The position numbers and the translations under genes were made by a program. The notes beneath the pieces were generated by a model. The model saw only the letters and a list, made by a program, of their open reading frames with translations, did not search any database and was not told the DNA's origin. DNA of 64,000 nt. Origin: Volucribacter psittacicida. GTDB lineage: Bacteria; Pseudomonadota; Gammaproteobacteria; Enterobacterales; Pasteurellaceae. This document shows positions 55,082-64,000 of this stretch, piece by piece. The stretch lies in assembly GCF_004339025.1 (NCBI RefSeq), contig NZ_SMFT01000003.1, forward strand, positions 124,001 through 188,000, written 5' to 3'. The stretch's first letter is position 1. Each line of letters starts with the position of its first letter.

Positions 55082-56446
55082 ATGACAACAACTCCTGTCA
55101 TGCCAATTAATCAGGCAACTAACGATTATTATTTATCCCGTCAAAACAAAATGGAATCTAATGTGCGTAGTTATCCTCGCAAATTACCTTTAGCTATTGC
55201 AAAAGCACAGGGCTGTTGGGTAACAGACGTTGAAGGTAATGAATATCTTGATTGTCTAGCGGGAGCGGGAACTTTAGCGTTAGGGCATAATCATCCTGCC
55301 GTTATTCAAGCTATCCAAGATGTATTAGCGAGTGGTTTGCCTTTACATACGCTTGATTTAACAACACCATTAAAAGATGCGTTTACAGAAGAATTATTAT
55401 CTTTTTTCCCGCAAGATCAATATTGTTTGCAATTCTGCGGTCCATCGGGAGCAGATGGGACAGAAGCGGCAATAAAACTCGCCAAAACTTATACAGGGCG
55501 TGGTAATGTTATTGCTTTTTCTGGTGGCTATCATGGTATGACGCAGGGTTCGCTTGCTATGACAGGGAACCTGAATGCAAAAAATGCGGTACAAAATATG
55601 ATGCCGGGGGTGCAATTTATGCCTTACCCACACGAATACCGTTGTCCTTTAGGTTTAGGCGGTGAAGCGGGCGTTGATGCATTAACCTATTATTTTGAAA
55701 ACTTTATTGAAGATGTTGAAAGTGGTGTGGTGAAACCTGCTGCGGTGATCCTTGAAGCGATTCAAGGGGAAGGCGGTGTGGTTACTGCGCCTGTGAAATG
55801 GTTACAAAAAATTCGTGAAGTAACGAAAAAACACGGCATTGTGTTAATTTTAGATGAGGTTCAAGCAGGTTTTTGCCGTTCAGGTAAAATGTTTGCTTTT
55901 GAACACGCTGGCATTGAGCCTGATGTGGTTGTGATGTCAAAAGCGGTTGGTGGTAGTTTACCATTAGCTGTGTTAGCCATTCGTAAAGAATTTGATGCTT
56001 GGCTACCTGCAGGGCATACAGGAACCTTCCGTGGCAATCAATTAGCGATGGCGACAGGTTATGCCTCATTAAAAATTATGAAAGAACAAAAATTAGCAGA
56101 AAATGCTGAGCAACGTGGTGCTTATTTGAAAACTGAATTACAACAATTAGCAAAACAATATCCTTGTATTGGTAATGTGCGAGGCAAGGGATTAATGTTA
56201 GGTATTGAAATTGTTGATGAGCGTCAAGCTGCTGATCGTATAGGGTCATACCCTGCGGACGGTACCTTAGCGGCTGAAATCCAAAAAGCCTGTTTTAATT
56301 ATAAGCTATTATTAGAACGTGGTGGACGTGGAGGCAATGTGGTGCGTTTGCTTTGTCCATTAATTATCACACAGCAAGAATGTGAAGAAGTGATTAAACG
56401 CTTTGCTCAAGCTGTCGCAAGTGCGTTAAAAGCAACAAGAGGCTAA
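55082..56446 (+). CDS. dat: L-2,4-diaminobutyrate:2-oxoglutarate 4-aminotransferase Dat
   Basis: A 454-residue class III aminotransferase that makes 2,4-diaminobutyrate from aspartate semialdehyde with Glu as donor. The PLP Lys is in [16 protein letters not shown] (about residue 288); [21 protein letters not shown] precedes it, and the N-terminal [20 protein letters not shown] and [18 protein letters not shown] are signatures. With Ddc it makes 1,3-diaminopropane; the pair is known in Haemophilus and Acinetobacter. AGAAGGTTTGTAAATA precedes the ATG. Confidence 0.94.
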   Translation: MTTTPVMPINQATNDYYLSRQNKMESNVRSYPRKLPLAIAKAQGCWVTDVEGNEYLDCLAGAGTLALGHNHPAVIQAIQDVLASGLPLHTLDLTTPLKDAFTEELLSFFPQDQYCLQFCGPSGADGTEAAIKLAKTYTGRGNVIAFSGGYHGMTQGSLAMTGNLNAKNAVQNMMPGVQFMPYPHEYRCPLGLGGEAGVDALTYYFENFIEDVESGVVKPAAVILEAIQGEGGVVTAPVKWLQKIREVTKKHGIVLILDEVQAGFCRSGKMFAFEHAGIEPDVVVMSKAVGGSLPLAVLAIRKEFDAWLPAGHTGTFRGNQLAMATGYASLKIMKEQKLAENAEQRGAYLKTELQQLAKQYPCIGNVRGKGLMLGIEIVDERQAADRIGSYPADGTLAAEIQKACFNYKLLLERGGRGGNVVRLLCPLIITQQECEEVIKRFAQAVASALKATRG

Positions 56447-56470
56447 TTTATTATCTTATTTGATGAAGTT

Positions 56471-56492
56471 AAAGGTGGGAGATTCCACCTTT
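56471..56492 (+). terminator. Stem-loop after dat
   Basis: AAAGGTGG (56471-56478) pairs with CCACCTTT (56485-56492), followed by GTTTC. A weak terminator; ddc may still be read through. Confidence 0.5.
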
Positions 56493-56497
56493 GTTTC

Positions 56498-56601
56498 TAT
56501 AGTCGATTCACTTTAAAATAATACGGTGTTGGCACACCTTGCCGTACTTTTGTACTGTCTTCGGTGTGCCGTCTTGTCTGATTTTAAATTGAACGACTAT
56601 A
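56498..56601. repeat. ATAGTCG-family intergenic repeat, long form
   Basis: TATAGTCGATTCACTTTAAA to ATTTTAAATTGAACGACTATA. The internal segment forms its own stem, GGCACACC with GGTGTGCC. It is the best full-length copy and separates dat from ddc. Confidence 0.85.
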
Positions 56602-56643
56602 TGTTTCTCCTTTCAATAATGATTTTCACAAGGAAAAGAACAA

Positions 56644-58176
56644 ATGATTGATTTTTCCCAACATAAACAGGCTTTACTTTGTAATGATCCACAATCCATT
56701 AGCGATTATGAAAAAGCGATGCAACAAGCAGTTAATGCCGTTAGCCAATGGTTACAAAATGACAAAATGTACACAGGCGGTAGTGTTAGCCAGCTTCGTC
56801 AGCAAGTGAAATTTACCCCATCGGCACAAGGTCAAGGGCTAGAACAAGCCTTACAACAATTAACCTCATTATTTTTAAATCAAAGTTTAAAAGTACATCA
56901 CCCTCATTCCCTCGCTCATTTACATTGCCCAACCATGGTGGCAAGCCAAGTGGCAGAGGTTTTTATTAATGCTACTAACCAATCTATGGATTCTTGGGAT
57001 CAAAGCCCTGTCGCCTCATTAATGGAAGTGGAGTTAATCCGTTGGTTACGCCAAAAAACAGGTTATGCGGCAGGTGATGCAGGGGTATTTACTTCTGGTG
57101 GCACCCAATCAAACCTTATGGGGTTATTATTGGCACGAGATGCTTGTATTGCTAAACATTGGCAAACTGAGGAAGGCAAGGCTTGGTCGGTACAACAAAA
57201 TGGTATTCCTGCTGAGGCTTTGCAAAAAGTTAAAGTGGTTTGTTCTGAAAATGCCCATTTTTCGGTACAAAAAAATATGGCAATGATGGGAATGGGCTTT
57301 CAATCAGTCGTCACTGTGCCAGTTAATCAACAAGCACAAATTGATGTCGTTGCCTTAGAGCAAACCTTACAACAATTACACAATGAAGGAAAAATTGTGG
57401 CCTGTGTGGTGGCAACCGCTGGAACAACAGACGCAGGGGCAATAGATCCTATTGGGAAAATTCGTCGAATCACCGATCAATATGGAGCTTGGTTACATAT
57501 TGATGCGGCTTGGGGAGGCGCATTATTATTATCCCAAAAATACCGCCATTGGCTAGATGGCATCGAATTGGCGGATTCCGTTACCCTTGATTTCCATAAA
57601 CATTTCTTACAAAGTATTTCCTGCGGTGCATTCTTGCTTAAAGATGGCAATAATTTCCGCTTTATCCATTATGAAGCCGAATACCTAAATTCCGCTTATG
57701 ATGAAGAATATGGCGTACCTAATTTAGTGGCAAAATCTTTACAAACCACTCGCCGTTTTGACGCCTTAAAATTATGGTTCACCATTCAAGCCCTAGGCGA
57801 AGAATTGTATTCTTCCATGATTGAACATGGCATTACGTTATCACAACAAGTCGCAGATTATATCCAGCAAAGTGATGAGCTTGAAATGTTAGTTGAGCCA
57901 CAATTTGCTTCCGTTTTATTCTGCGTCAAACCTAATGATTACCCTCAACAATGGTTAGATAGCCTTAATCAAAATGTGGCTGACGAATTATTTGCCCGCG
58001 GAGAAGCGAATATCGGCGTGACTAAAGTGAATAATCAACAAGCCTTAAAAATGACCTTATTAAGCCCCGTAATTACGCTTGATAATGTTAAAGCCCTACT
58101 TGCTCAAGTAAGCGATGAAGCCAATCGGATAAAAGATAGTATTGCGGCTGGCACTTATACGCCACCAATTGCTTAG
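56644..58176 (+). CDS. ddc: L-2,4-diaminobutyrate decarboxylase Ddc
   Basis: A 510-residue group II PLP decarboxylase that yields 1,3-diaminopropane. The PLP Lys is in [16 protein letters not shown] (about residue 319); [22 protein letters not shown] is the conserved Asp-containing cofactor block. [17 protein letters not shown] lies near residue 150. It begins 197 bp after dat with a long repeat between. The pair is usual for Pasteurellaceae. An AAGGAAAAGAAC site precedes the ATG. Confidence 0.94.
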   Translation: MIDFSQHKQALLCNDPQSISDYEKAMQQAVNAVSQWLQNDKMYTGGSVSQLRQQVKFTPSAQGQGLEQALQQLTSLFLNQSLKVHHPHSLAHLHCPTMVASQVAEVFINATNQSMDSWDQSPVASLMEVELIRWLRQKTGYAAGDAGVFTSGGTQSNLMGLLLARDACIAKHWQTEEGKAWSVQQNGIPAEALQKVKVVCSENAHFSVQKNMAMMGMGFQSVVTVPVNQQAQIDVVALEQTLQQLHNEGKIVACVVATAGTTDAGAIDPIGKIRRITDQYGAWLHIDAAWGGALLLSQKYRHWLDGIELADSVTLDFHKHFLQSISCGAFLLKDGNNFRFIHYEAEYLNSAYDEEYGVPNLVAKSLQTTRRFDALKLWFTIQALGEELYSSMIEHGITLSQQVADYIQQSDELEMLVEPQFASVLFCVKPNDYPQQWLDSLNQNVADELFARGEANIGVTKVNNQQALKMTLLSPVITLDNVKALLAQVSDEANRIKDSIAAGTYTPPIA

Positions 58177-58243
58177 TGGCTTATAGCTTTTATTAATAAA
58201 AGTGCGGTGGTTTTTACAATGTTTTGTTTAGCCACCGTTTTAA

Positions 58244-58281
58244 GTTGTATAGCCATCCTATTTTAAAGTGAGACAACCACA
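58244..58281. repeat. ATAGTCG-family intergenic repeat, partial short form
   Basis: GTTGTATAGCCATCCTATTTT followed by AAAGTGAGACAACCAC; the ends form GTTGT/ACAAC. It lies between ddc and kdgR. Confidence 0.5.
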
Positions 58282-58286
58282 TTTTA

Positions 58287-59069
58287 TTAAACAGGATAAT
58301 GCAGATAACCAAGTTGTTGTGAAACGGTTTTGCCTGCTTGATGAAGCAGGTGGACTAAATCGCTAAGTTGGGTTTGGTCAAAACGTACGGTTGGAAGAGA
58401 AATAGAAATACCAGCGATAATCTTGCCGAAGCGATCATAAATAGGCACAGCAATACATTTAATGCCTTGTTCTTGTTCTTCATTATCTAGTGCATAATGT
58501 TGAATTCTCACTTGATCGAGTTCTTGTTGTAATTGATCAATATTGGCCAATGTGTTTGGTGTATGTGGAATAAATTCAACCCCTTTGAGTTTTTCTACTA
58601 CTTTTTGATTGCTATATTGCGAAAGTAAGATTTTACCAATGGCGGTGCTGTAAGCGGGATTTCGGCGACCAATACGCGAATACATACGCAAATTATAGTT
58701 TGAATCAATTTTATGTAGATAAATAATTTCCTGCCCATCTAGTGTTCCTAAGTGTAAGGTTTCGTTGGTTTGTTTGGCAATAATATTCATTGCTTGATGA
58801 GCAAGTTCAATTAAATCGGTATATTCTAAGGCTTTTGAGCCTAATTCAAACAGTTTTAAAGTTAAACCATATTTTTCATTATCATCAGTTTGGCGAACAA
58901 CACCAAGATTTTTCATGGTTTGTAAAAATCGGTAGGTGGTGCTTTTTGACATCATTAATTTGGTAGCTAAATCGGTAATGCCGATTTCCTTCTGTTCTGC
59001 AAGAATTTCTAAAATATTAAAGACTTTAAGTACAGCTGCGACATTTTCTGGCTGGGTGGTTTTTTCCAT
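58287..59069 (-). CDS. kdgR: IclR-family regulator KdgR
   Basis: A 260-residue repressor. The N-terminal winged helix (VLKVFNILEILAEQKEIGIT, then LMMSKSTTYRFLQTMKNLGVVRQ) is followed by the IclR effector domain, with STAIGKILLSQ and EEQEQGIKCIAVPIYDRFGKIIAGISISLP. The sequence resembles KdgR, which controls 2-keto-3-deoxygluconate catabolism. It is divergent from kdgK-eda, consistent with control of that pair. Confidence 0.88.
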   Translation of the reverse strand: MEKTTQPENVAAVLKVFNILEILAEQKEIGITDLATKLMMSKSTTYRFLQTMKNLGVVRQTDDNEKYGLTLKLFELGSKALEYTDLIELAHQAMNIIAKQTNETLHLGTLDGQEIIYLHKIDSNYNLRMYSRIGRRNPAYSTAIGKILLSQYSNQKVVEKLKGVEFIPHTPNTLANIDQLQQELDQVRIQHYALDNEEQEQGIKCIAVPIYDRFGKIIAGISISLPTVRFDQTQLSDLVHLLHQAGKTVSQQLGYLHYPV

Positions 59070-59162
59070 TATGGGATCCTATCTCATCATTAATTATGTG
59101 AAATATTATAAAGATAAATAAACTAAAAGCATAATTCAATATTAGAATTATTTTTTATTAAT

Positions 59163-59182
59163 AATGAAAAAGTATTTTATTT
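59163..59182. promoter_or_regulatory. Tentative KdgR operator
   Basis: AATGAAAAAGTATTTTATTT is an imperfect palindrome resembling the enterobacterial KdgR site (AATGAAA...TTTCATT). It lies between kdgR and kdgK. Low confidence, because the region is very AT-rich. Confidence 0.3.
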
Positions 59183-59258
59183 TTATATTGAAAAGTATAA
59201 ATAATTTGCTATAGTGTTGATAAATCTACAGGGCATACATAAAAGGAGAATACAATAA

Positions 59259-60191
59259 ATGACCGACAAAATCATTATCATCGGCGAATGTATGGTAGAG
59301 CTACAAAAACAAGGAGAGCTTTATCGACAAGGCTTTGGTGGGGATACTTTAAATACCGCCCTTTATTTATCACGTTTAACAAAGCATTTGCCTTTCACTG
59401 TTCGTTATGCCACAGGATTAGGGGTTGATGAATTTAGTCAGCAAATGCTAACACAGTGGCAGAAAGAGGGAATTGATACTTCGTTAGTGTTTCAATCTCA
59501 AACCCGTTTACCGGGTCTATATAGCATTTTTACTCAGCCTAATGGAGAGCGGCATTTTTATTATTGGCGTAATGACTCGGCGGCGAAATATTGGTTGAGT
59601 GAAGTGGATCTTGATTGCTTACAACTACAATTTTGTCAGGCAAAATGGCTTTATTTAAGTGGTATTAGTTTAGCGATTTTACCTGATAAAGAGCGAGAGA
59701 TTTTATTTGATTTATTGCAAAAAGCCAAACAAGGCGGCACAAAAATTGCCTTTGACAATAATTATCGTCCAATTCTTTGGCAATCCAAAACCTTAACGCA
59801 ACAGATTTATCAACGTATTTTATCTTTAACGGATATTGCTTTTTTAACCTTTGATGATGAAATTTTATTATATGGCGAACATCATATTGACGCTTGTATT
59901 CAGCGTACCCAAGGCTATGGTGTCCCTGAAATTGTGATAAAACGTGGCGCTGAACCTTGTATTGTCGTTACCGATCAATATCAACAATTAGCAGCCAATA
60001 AAATTGATAAGGTCGTGGATACCACTGCGGCAGGCGATTCTTTTAGTGCAGGTTATTTAGCCAAACGTTTAGCTGGCGGTTCTGTTTTGCAAGCCATTGC
60101 ACAAGGGCATCAGTTAGCAGGTTTAGTTATTCAACATAAAGGGGCGATCATTGAACGCCCAGTTATGCAACATCTTATTGAACAGAAATAA
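59259..60191 (+). CDS. kdgK: 2-dehydro-3-deoxygluconokinase KdgK
   Basis: A 310-residue PfkB-family kinase that makes KDPG from 2-keto-3-deoxygluconate. The N-terminal IIGECMVELQKQGELYRQGFGGDTLNTALYL carries the substrate-binding GGDxxN. The C-terminal PfkB signature with the catalytic Asp is VVDTTAAGDSFSAGYLAKRL (about residues 248-267). AAAAGGAGAAT precedes the ATG. It is followed by eda after 12 bp. Confidence 0.93.
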   Translation: MTDKIIIIGECMVELQKQGELYRQGFGGDTLNTALYLSRLTKHLPFTVRYATGLGVDEFSQQMLTQWQKEGIDTSLVFQSQTRLPGLYSIFTQPNGERHFYYWRNDSAAKYWLSEVDLDCLQLQFCQAKWLYLSGISLAILPDKEREILFDLLQKAKQGGTKIAFDNNYRPILWQSKTLTQQIYQRILSLTDIAFLTFDDEILLYGEHHIDACIQRTQGYGVPEIVIKRGAEPCIVVTDQYQQLAANKIDKVVDTTAAGDSFSAGYLAKRLAGGSVLQAIAQGHQLAGLVIQHKGAIIERPVMQHLIEQK

Positions 60192-60203
60192 AGGAAACAA
60201 ACG

Positions 60204-60848
60204 ATGACATATTCTATTGAACAACTGAATGAAAAACTACGCGAGATTAAACTTGTTCCCGTTATTGCTTTGGAGCAAGCGGAGGATATTTTGCCATTAG
60301 CTGATGCATTAGCTGAAAATGGTTTACCTGTGGCAGAAATTACTTTTCGTTCATCAGCTGCGGCAAAAGCTATTCAATTATTGCGTTCACATCGAACAGA
60401 TATTTTAATTGCAGCAGGTACGGTTTTAACTCCGCAACAAGTAGTTGATGCCCAACAAGCGGGAGCTGATTTTATCGTTAGTCCGGGCTTTAATCCAAAC
60501 ATTGTGAAACTTTGCCAACAACTTGCTCTTCCTATTACTCCAGGTGTAAATAATCCAAGTGCTATTGAACAGGCGTTAGAAATGGGGATCAATACAGTAA
60601 AATTTTTCCCTGCCGAGGCATCAGGTGGTGTGAATATGATTAAGGCATTATTAGGGCCTTATGGACAATTACAAATTATGCCAACAGGGGGGATTAATTT
60701 AACCAATATCCATAATTATTTAGCCATTCCTAATGTGGTTGCTTGTGGTGGTTCTTGGTTTGTGAGCAATGAACTTATAAAAGCAAAAAATTGGCAAAAA
60801 ATAGGCCAATTGACTAGACAAGCAGTTGAGTTGGTGAATAACCATTAA
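60204..60848 (+). CDS. eda: KHG/KDPG aldolase Eda
   Basis: A 214-residue class I aldolase that splits KDPG to pyruvate and glyceraldehyde 3-phosphate. The catalytic Glu lies in LPVAEITFRSSAAAKAI (about 46), and the Schiff-base Lys in GINTVKFFPAEASGGVNMIKAL (about 134). MPTGGINLTNIHNYLAIPNVVACGGSW is the C-terminal block. With KdgK it ends hexuronate catabolism; no uronate isomerase or dehydrogenase genes lie in the window. Confidence 0.95.
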   Translation: MTYSIEQLNEKLREIKLVPVIALEQAEDILPLADALAENGLPVAEITFRSSAAAKAIQLLRSHRTDILIAAGTVLTPQQVVDAQQAGADFIVSPGFNPNIVKLCQQLALPITPGVNNPSAIEQALEMGINTVKFFPAEASGGVNMIKALLGPYGQLQIMPTGGINLTNIHNYLAIPNVVACGGSWFVSNELIKAKNWQKIGQLTRQAVELVNNH

Positions 60849-60851
60849 TTC

Positions 60852-60939
60852 TATAATTGTCTATTTTAAAATAATATGAGTTGGCACGCTTTGCCGTTCA
60901 GCGTGCTGCCTTGCTTTATTTTACATTTGAACCACTATA
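60852..60939. repeat. ATAGTCG-family intergenic repeat, long form
   Basis: TATAATTGTCTATTTTAAAA to TTTTACATTTGAACCACTATA, with internal stem GGCACGC/GCGTGCTGCC. It lies between eda and the phosphoethanolamine transferase gene. Confidence 0.75.
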
Positions 60940-60985
60940 AATACAGAAATTCCTCGATTTTTGACCGCACTTTTTGAAGGATATC

Positions 60986-62545
60986 TTATTGTTTTAAGGG
61001 AATGACAATCGCAGGATCATCAGGTTTATCAATCTGTTGAATTTGTTGTTGTAAACCATAATCGCTAGGATCATTTTGATTATCAAAGAGATTAAAACGT
61101 GGATCAACTTGAGGATTAATGATACCTATCCAGTTAGCCAGTGCTTCGGTAAAGTTTAAGCCAGATTTCATACTTTGATAGATTTGACGTTGTTTATCAT
61201 CACTCGCAATTTTGAATAACGGCACATCATAATGACGTTTACTTTTGCCACTACTGTTGTGAATACTAATATTATTTTCTTGAATATCATGGGCTAAACC
61301 GTGATCCGCAAAATAAATCATGGAAAAAGTGCGGTGACTTTTTTGTTTGTTTTTTTGTAATATCTTATAAATTTGCTGGAGTATTTCATCTGTCTTGTTA
61401 ATCGAGGAAATATAGCAATTAATATTAAAATATTTTGCTTCAATATCTTGCTCGGCAAAGATTTTAGGATAATCGGTTAAACGATCGCAACTAATTGGGT
61501 GTGAACCGTATAAATGTAATACAATAAAACGCTTATGTTGGCTATTGTCTTGCATTAATTGCTGAAATTTTTCCAATAATAAAAAATCGCTGGTGTTCTG
61601 GCTAAAGGCATCGCCAGATTTTAAAAAGAAACGGTAATCACTTTGGTTGGCAAGGGCGGAAATCGGTGTATCAAATTGCCCTAAATAACCATGATTTGAT
61701 AGCCAATAAGTTTGTATGCCAGCCGATTTGACTAAATCAATAAGATTTAGCGCATAATTTCCCTCATGATTTATTTTATCGGGCTTTGTGAGCATTAATT
61801 TTAAAGAGGCAATGGTATTTGTTCCTCCTGCGGTAAGACCGTCAATTAAAATTCCCTTTGCTTGGCTCATAAAAGGTGTATTTTCAATGGGGTAGCCATA
61901 GGCGTGATGATAATCCTTGCGTGCACTTTCGCCGATAACCAAAATATAATCATCATACCCTCCCGTTTTGAGTGTAGATTTTCCCCATTGGCTAGTAATT
62001 TTTAATTGATTAAGTTGGCGTAATTCATCAATAACTTTATGAATAGCTTGATAGCTTTCTTGGATAAATCTCAACGGTGCTTGTTGCCATAGGATAATTA
62101 AGATAACCATCGCCAAGAAAAAGGGCTTATTATAAAAATGAAATGGGCTTTTTAAGCTAAAAAAGCGATATAAGCCTAGAGCAACAATAATGCTTATGGA
62201 GAAAAGGTAGTTTTTAATGGGAATTTGCGCAAAAAACTCTTTGCTTTCTTGTAAATCTGTTGCAAATACTGAAGCCACATATTGGTATGAGGGCGGTCCA
62301 AAAACAAGTCCTATGGGAGTATATAACACATTGATCAAAATAAAAGGTAATAACAAAAAATAGAATAATTTTGTTGAGCGGTTTAAGACACTAATTAATA
62401 TTGCCATGGAGGTAATTTGCATTAATGTAGGTTCAGGATAAAAGCCTGATCCCATTAGCAAGTTATCACTAACCCAGTATAAGCAGAGTAGGGAAAGGAG
62501 TAGGTAAAAACTTGGTTTAAGAAATTTAGTATTATTTGCTAGCAT
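60986..62545 (-). CDS. Phosphoethanolamine transferase (sulfatase family)
   Basis: A 519-residue inner-membrane enzyme of the EptA/CptA/OpgE group. About five membrane spans occupy the first 165 residues; the periplasmic catalytic domain begins YDDYILVIGESARKDYHHAYG (metal-binding Glu). The nucleophile Thr is in TAGGTNTIASLKLMLT (about 242), and further metal ligands are Asp-His in MIYFADHGLAHD (about 415). The acceptor (lipid A, core sugar or glycan) cannot be told from sequence. Four or more Cys fit disulphides. A Pasteurellaceae role in LPS modification is likely. Confidence 0.85.
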   Translation of the reverse strand: MLANNTKFLKPSFYLLLSLLCLYWVSDNLLMGSGFYPEPTLMQITSMAILISVLNRSTKLFYFLLLPFILINVLYTPIGLVFGPPSYQYVASVFATDLQESKEFFAQIPIKNYLFSISIIVALGLYRFFSLKSPFHFYNKPFFLAMVILIILWQQAPLRFIQESYQAIHKVIDELRQLNQLKITSQWGKSTLKTGGYDDYILVIGESARKDYHHAYGYPIENTPFMSQAKGILIDGLTAGGTNTIASLKLMLTKPDKINHEGNYALNLIDLVKSAGIQTYWLSNHGYLGQFDTPISALANQSDYRFFLKSGDAFSQNTSDFLLLEKFQQLMQDNSQHKRFIVLHLYGSHPISCDRLTDYPKIFAEQDIEAKYFNINCYISSINKTDEILQQIYKILQKNKQKSHRTFSMIYFADHGLAHDIQENNISIHNSSGKSKRHYDVPLFKIASDDKQRQIYQSMKSGLNFTEALANWIGIINPQVDPRFNLFDNQNDPSDYGLQQQIQQIDKPDDPAIVIPLKQ

Positions 62546-62558
62546 AGTGAATTTAACA

Positions 62559-62644
62559 TATAGTGCAGGGTTGGTACACTTTATCTGATTTATACTATTT
62601 TTGATGTGCCATTTGCTTATTTTAAATTTAAATAGCTAGCTATA
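62559..62644. repeat. ATAGTCG-family intergenic repeat, degenerate long form
   Basis: TATAGTGCAGGGTTGGTACAC to TTATTTTAAATTTAAATAG, with the GGTACAC/GTGCC internal pairing weakened. It lies upstream of the phosphoethanolamine transferase gene. Confidence 0.55.
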
Positions 62645-62674
62645 CAATCAAAATGAAACTTAACCTGATTTATC

Positions 62675-62713
62675 AATAAAAAAGCCTACTTAAACGATGT
62701 GCTAGTAGGCTTT
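62675..62713 (-). terminator. Rho-independent terminator after infA
   Basis: On the minus strand AAAGCCTACT pairs with AGTAGGCTTT (62704-62713 and 62681-62690), then a T run. It lies about 15 bp past the infA stop. Confidence 0.88.
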
Positions 62714-62728
62714 AAAAGGATTAAAAAG

Positions 62729-62947
<219 letters not shown>

Positions 62948-63051
62948 TTATTCCTCTGATGATTTAATAAAAAACTGGGCTATTATAACAATAATATCTG
63001 TAATGAAAAGCCCAAGTTTCTATGATTTTAATTATTCTATCTGCTTAATTT

Positions 63052-63140
63052 TATAGTTGCCCCATTTTAAAGCGATACAGTGTTGGTACGCTTTGTCGTA
63101 CTATTTGTACTCTATTCCCTATATTGCCTTGTTTTATATG
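63052..63140. repeat. ATAGTCG-family intergenic repeat, right arm lost
   Basis: TATAGTTGCCCCATTTTAAA, then TACAGTGTTGGTACGCTTTG, TCGTACTATTTGTACTCT and ATTGCCTTGTTTTATAT, after which the right arm is missing. It lies between the ligase gene and infA. Confidence 0.65.
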
Positions 63141-63160
63141 GAGCCAATAAATTTGGCTCC
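63140..63160 (-). terminator. Stem-loop after the O-antigen ligase gene
   Basis: GGAGCCAA (63140-63147) pairs with TTGGCTCC (63153-63160). On the minus strand ATATAAAAC follows, not a good T run, so terminator function is moderate. Confidence 0.45.
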
Positions 63161-63193
63161 TTCATTAATTTATATATTCAAATAAGCCTCTAA

Positions 63194-64000
63194 TTAAGAT
63201 AAGTTTTTTAATTTCTGTTGTAGCATTGCATAAAATACAATAATTAAGAAGAAATAAAATACTGTACCAGAATTATGCACTAAGAAACCTTGGCTAATAA
63301 AATAAAAAGCAACGGAAATAATATGTACACAACCTAACAAGGCGATTGTTGTTTGTTCTAAATTTTCTTTATTTATTGATTTGATAAAAATGCTAAAAGG
63401 GATAAGTAAAACGGCTAATAATGCGATTAATCCAATAATCCCTCTTTTAGAAAGGTCATCTAAATATTGATTATGAGCATGGCTAAATTGAGAGGCATAT
63501 TCACTAATAATGCCTTGTTTTCCTAATTCCAATCGATTTTCCATAACACCTTGTAAGCCCCAACCTAGAATAGGCTTTTGTTGAGCTTGTAATAATGCAC
63601 TTTTCCACATATCAAAACGTGCACCAACAGAGGTTGAGCCATTTCCTTTATCAAAATAAGCGATAATTTCATGGGTAGCTTGATGAAAACGATGACTAAT
63701 TGAAGTATTAGGCACTAAACTTGCGCCACCAATAATTATAGCGATAATTGCTATAAATCCCATAATTGTTTTTTTAGGCAAATATTGACGATAAACAAAG
63801 AAAATAAATAATAAAATAAAAGGTAAACCAATCCAAGCACCTCGAGCTGTAGATAAAAAGCCAGCTAAAATTCCCATGAGTGAAAAGAAAGTATAAAGTG
63901 CGGTTAATTTATATTGTTTTTTGATTGCAAAATACAAAGTAGCAATAATGGAAAACATAGCCACCGACATTGCGATATCGCCACCTTGAATATGCATATG
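63194..64000 (-). CDS. O-antigen ligase family protein, 5' end beyond the window
   Basis: The last 268 residues of a membrane protein of the O-antigen ligase/polymerase (Wzy_C) family; the frame is still open at base 64000, so the true start lies outside. FLSTARGAWIGLPFILLFIFF has the conserved Arg-Gly motif of these ligases, and ILGWGLQGVMENR with SQFSHAHNQYLDDLSKRGI is the periplasmic loop with the essential His. About six membrane spans remain. In Pasteurellaceae such a protein joins O-antigen or another glycan to lipid A-core. No neighbouring sugar-transfer genes are seen. Confidence 0.85.
   Translation of the reverse strand, partial: HMHIQGGDIAMSVAMFSIIATLYFAIKKQYKLTALYTFFSLMGILAGFLSTARGAWIGLPFILLFIFFVYRQYLPKKTIMGFIAIIAIIIGGASLVPNTSISHRFHQATHEIIAYFDKGNGSTSVGARFDMWKSALLQAQQKPILGWGLQGVMENRLELGKQGIISEYASQFSHAHNQYLDDLSKRGIIGLIALLAVLLIPFSIFIKSINKENLEQTTIALLGCVHIISVAFYFISQGFLVHNSGTVFYFFLIIVFYAMLQQKLKNLS

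Overview
The window is a chromosomal segment of a member of the Pasteurellaceae. The 9-bp uptake core AAGTGCGGT (Haemophilus/Pasteurella type) or its complement occurs more than 20 times, and the gene content and order match that family: comNOPQ-like genes ahead of recC, pilABCD, tol-pal behind the cyd operon, dat/ddc, cpxRA. The DNA is AT-rich and almost all of it is core genome. I cannot fix the genus from sequence alone.

Layout. 1-4.3 kb: 3' end of purT, trmO, menA, rraA, holC, a small zinc-ribbon membrane protein, rsuA. 4.3-9.1 kb: a large secreted sialidase fused to an autotransporter barrel. 9.2-12.2 kb: a DASS anion transporter, a small exported protein, the PLP homeostasis protein. 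12.2-17.0 kb (minus strand): mlaFEDCB-ibaG-murA, for outer-membrane lipid asymmetry and peptidoglycan precursor synthesis. 17.4-20.6 kb: cydABX-ybgE, cytochrome bd, with a perfect FNR box upstream. 20.8-25.5 kb: ybgC-tolQRAB-pal, ending in a strong terminator. 25.7-26.0 kb: three tandem tRNA-Lys genes. 26.2-31.8 kb: four minor-pilin or competence genes and recC. 31.9-34.1 kb: cpxA and cpxR.

34.24-45.13 kb: an integrated satellite-like island. Its ends are a 15-bp repeat of the 3' end of tRNA-Ser(GGA), which stays intact at the right end beside a P4-type integrase. It encodes a DUF927-type helicase, two AlpA-like regulators, two Ogr/Delta-like zinc fingers, an Icd/Ash-like protein, a P2 GpN-type major capsid protein, a GpS-type tail completion protein, a coiled-coil protein and unknowns. 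It has no terminase, portal, scaffold/protease or lysis gene. A cluster of ten direct GGGAAAA repeats lies beyond the helicase gene and could be an origin. This is the most unusual part of the window: it looks like a parasite of a P2/HP1-like phage that carries its own lone capsid and tail-completion genes.

45.3-51.6 kb: DauA-type SulP transporter, ampD, pilABCD. 51.8-54.7 kb: brnQ, purA. 55.1-58.2 kb: dat and ddc (1,3-diaminopropane synthesis), preceded by a structured leader. 58.3-60.8 kb: kdgR, kdgK, eda (2-keto-3-deoxygluconate use). 61.0-64.0 kb: a phosphoethanolamine transferase, infA, and the 3' part of an O-antigen ligase gene cut by the window edge.

Across the core genome a family of palindromic intergenic repeats (termini TATAGTCGTYYCA / TGAAACGACTATA) occurs about eleven times, in a short form and a longer form with an internal stem-loop. 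The island has none.
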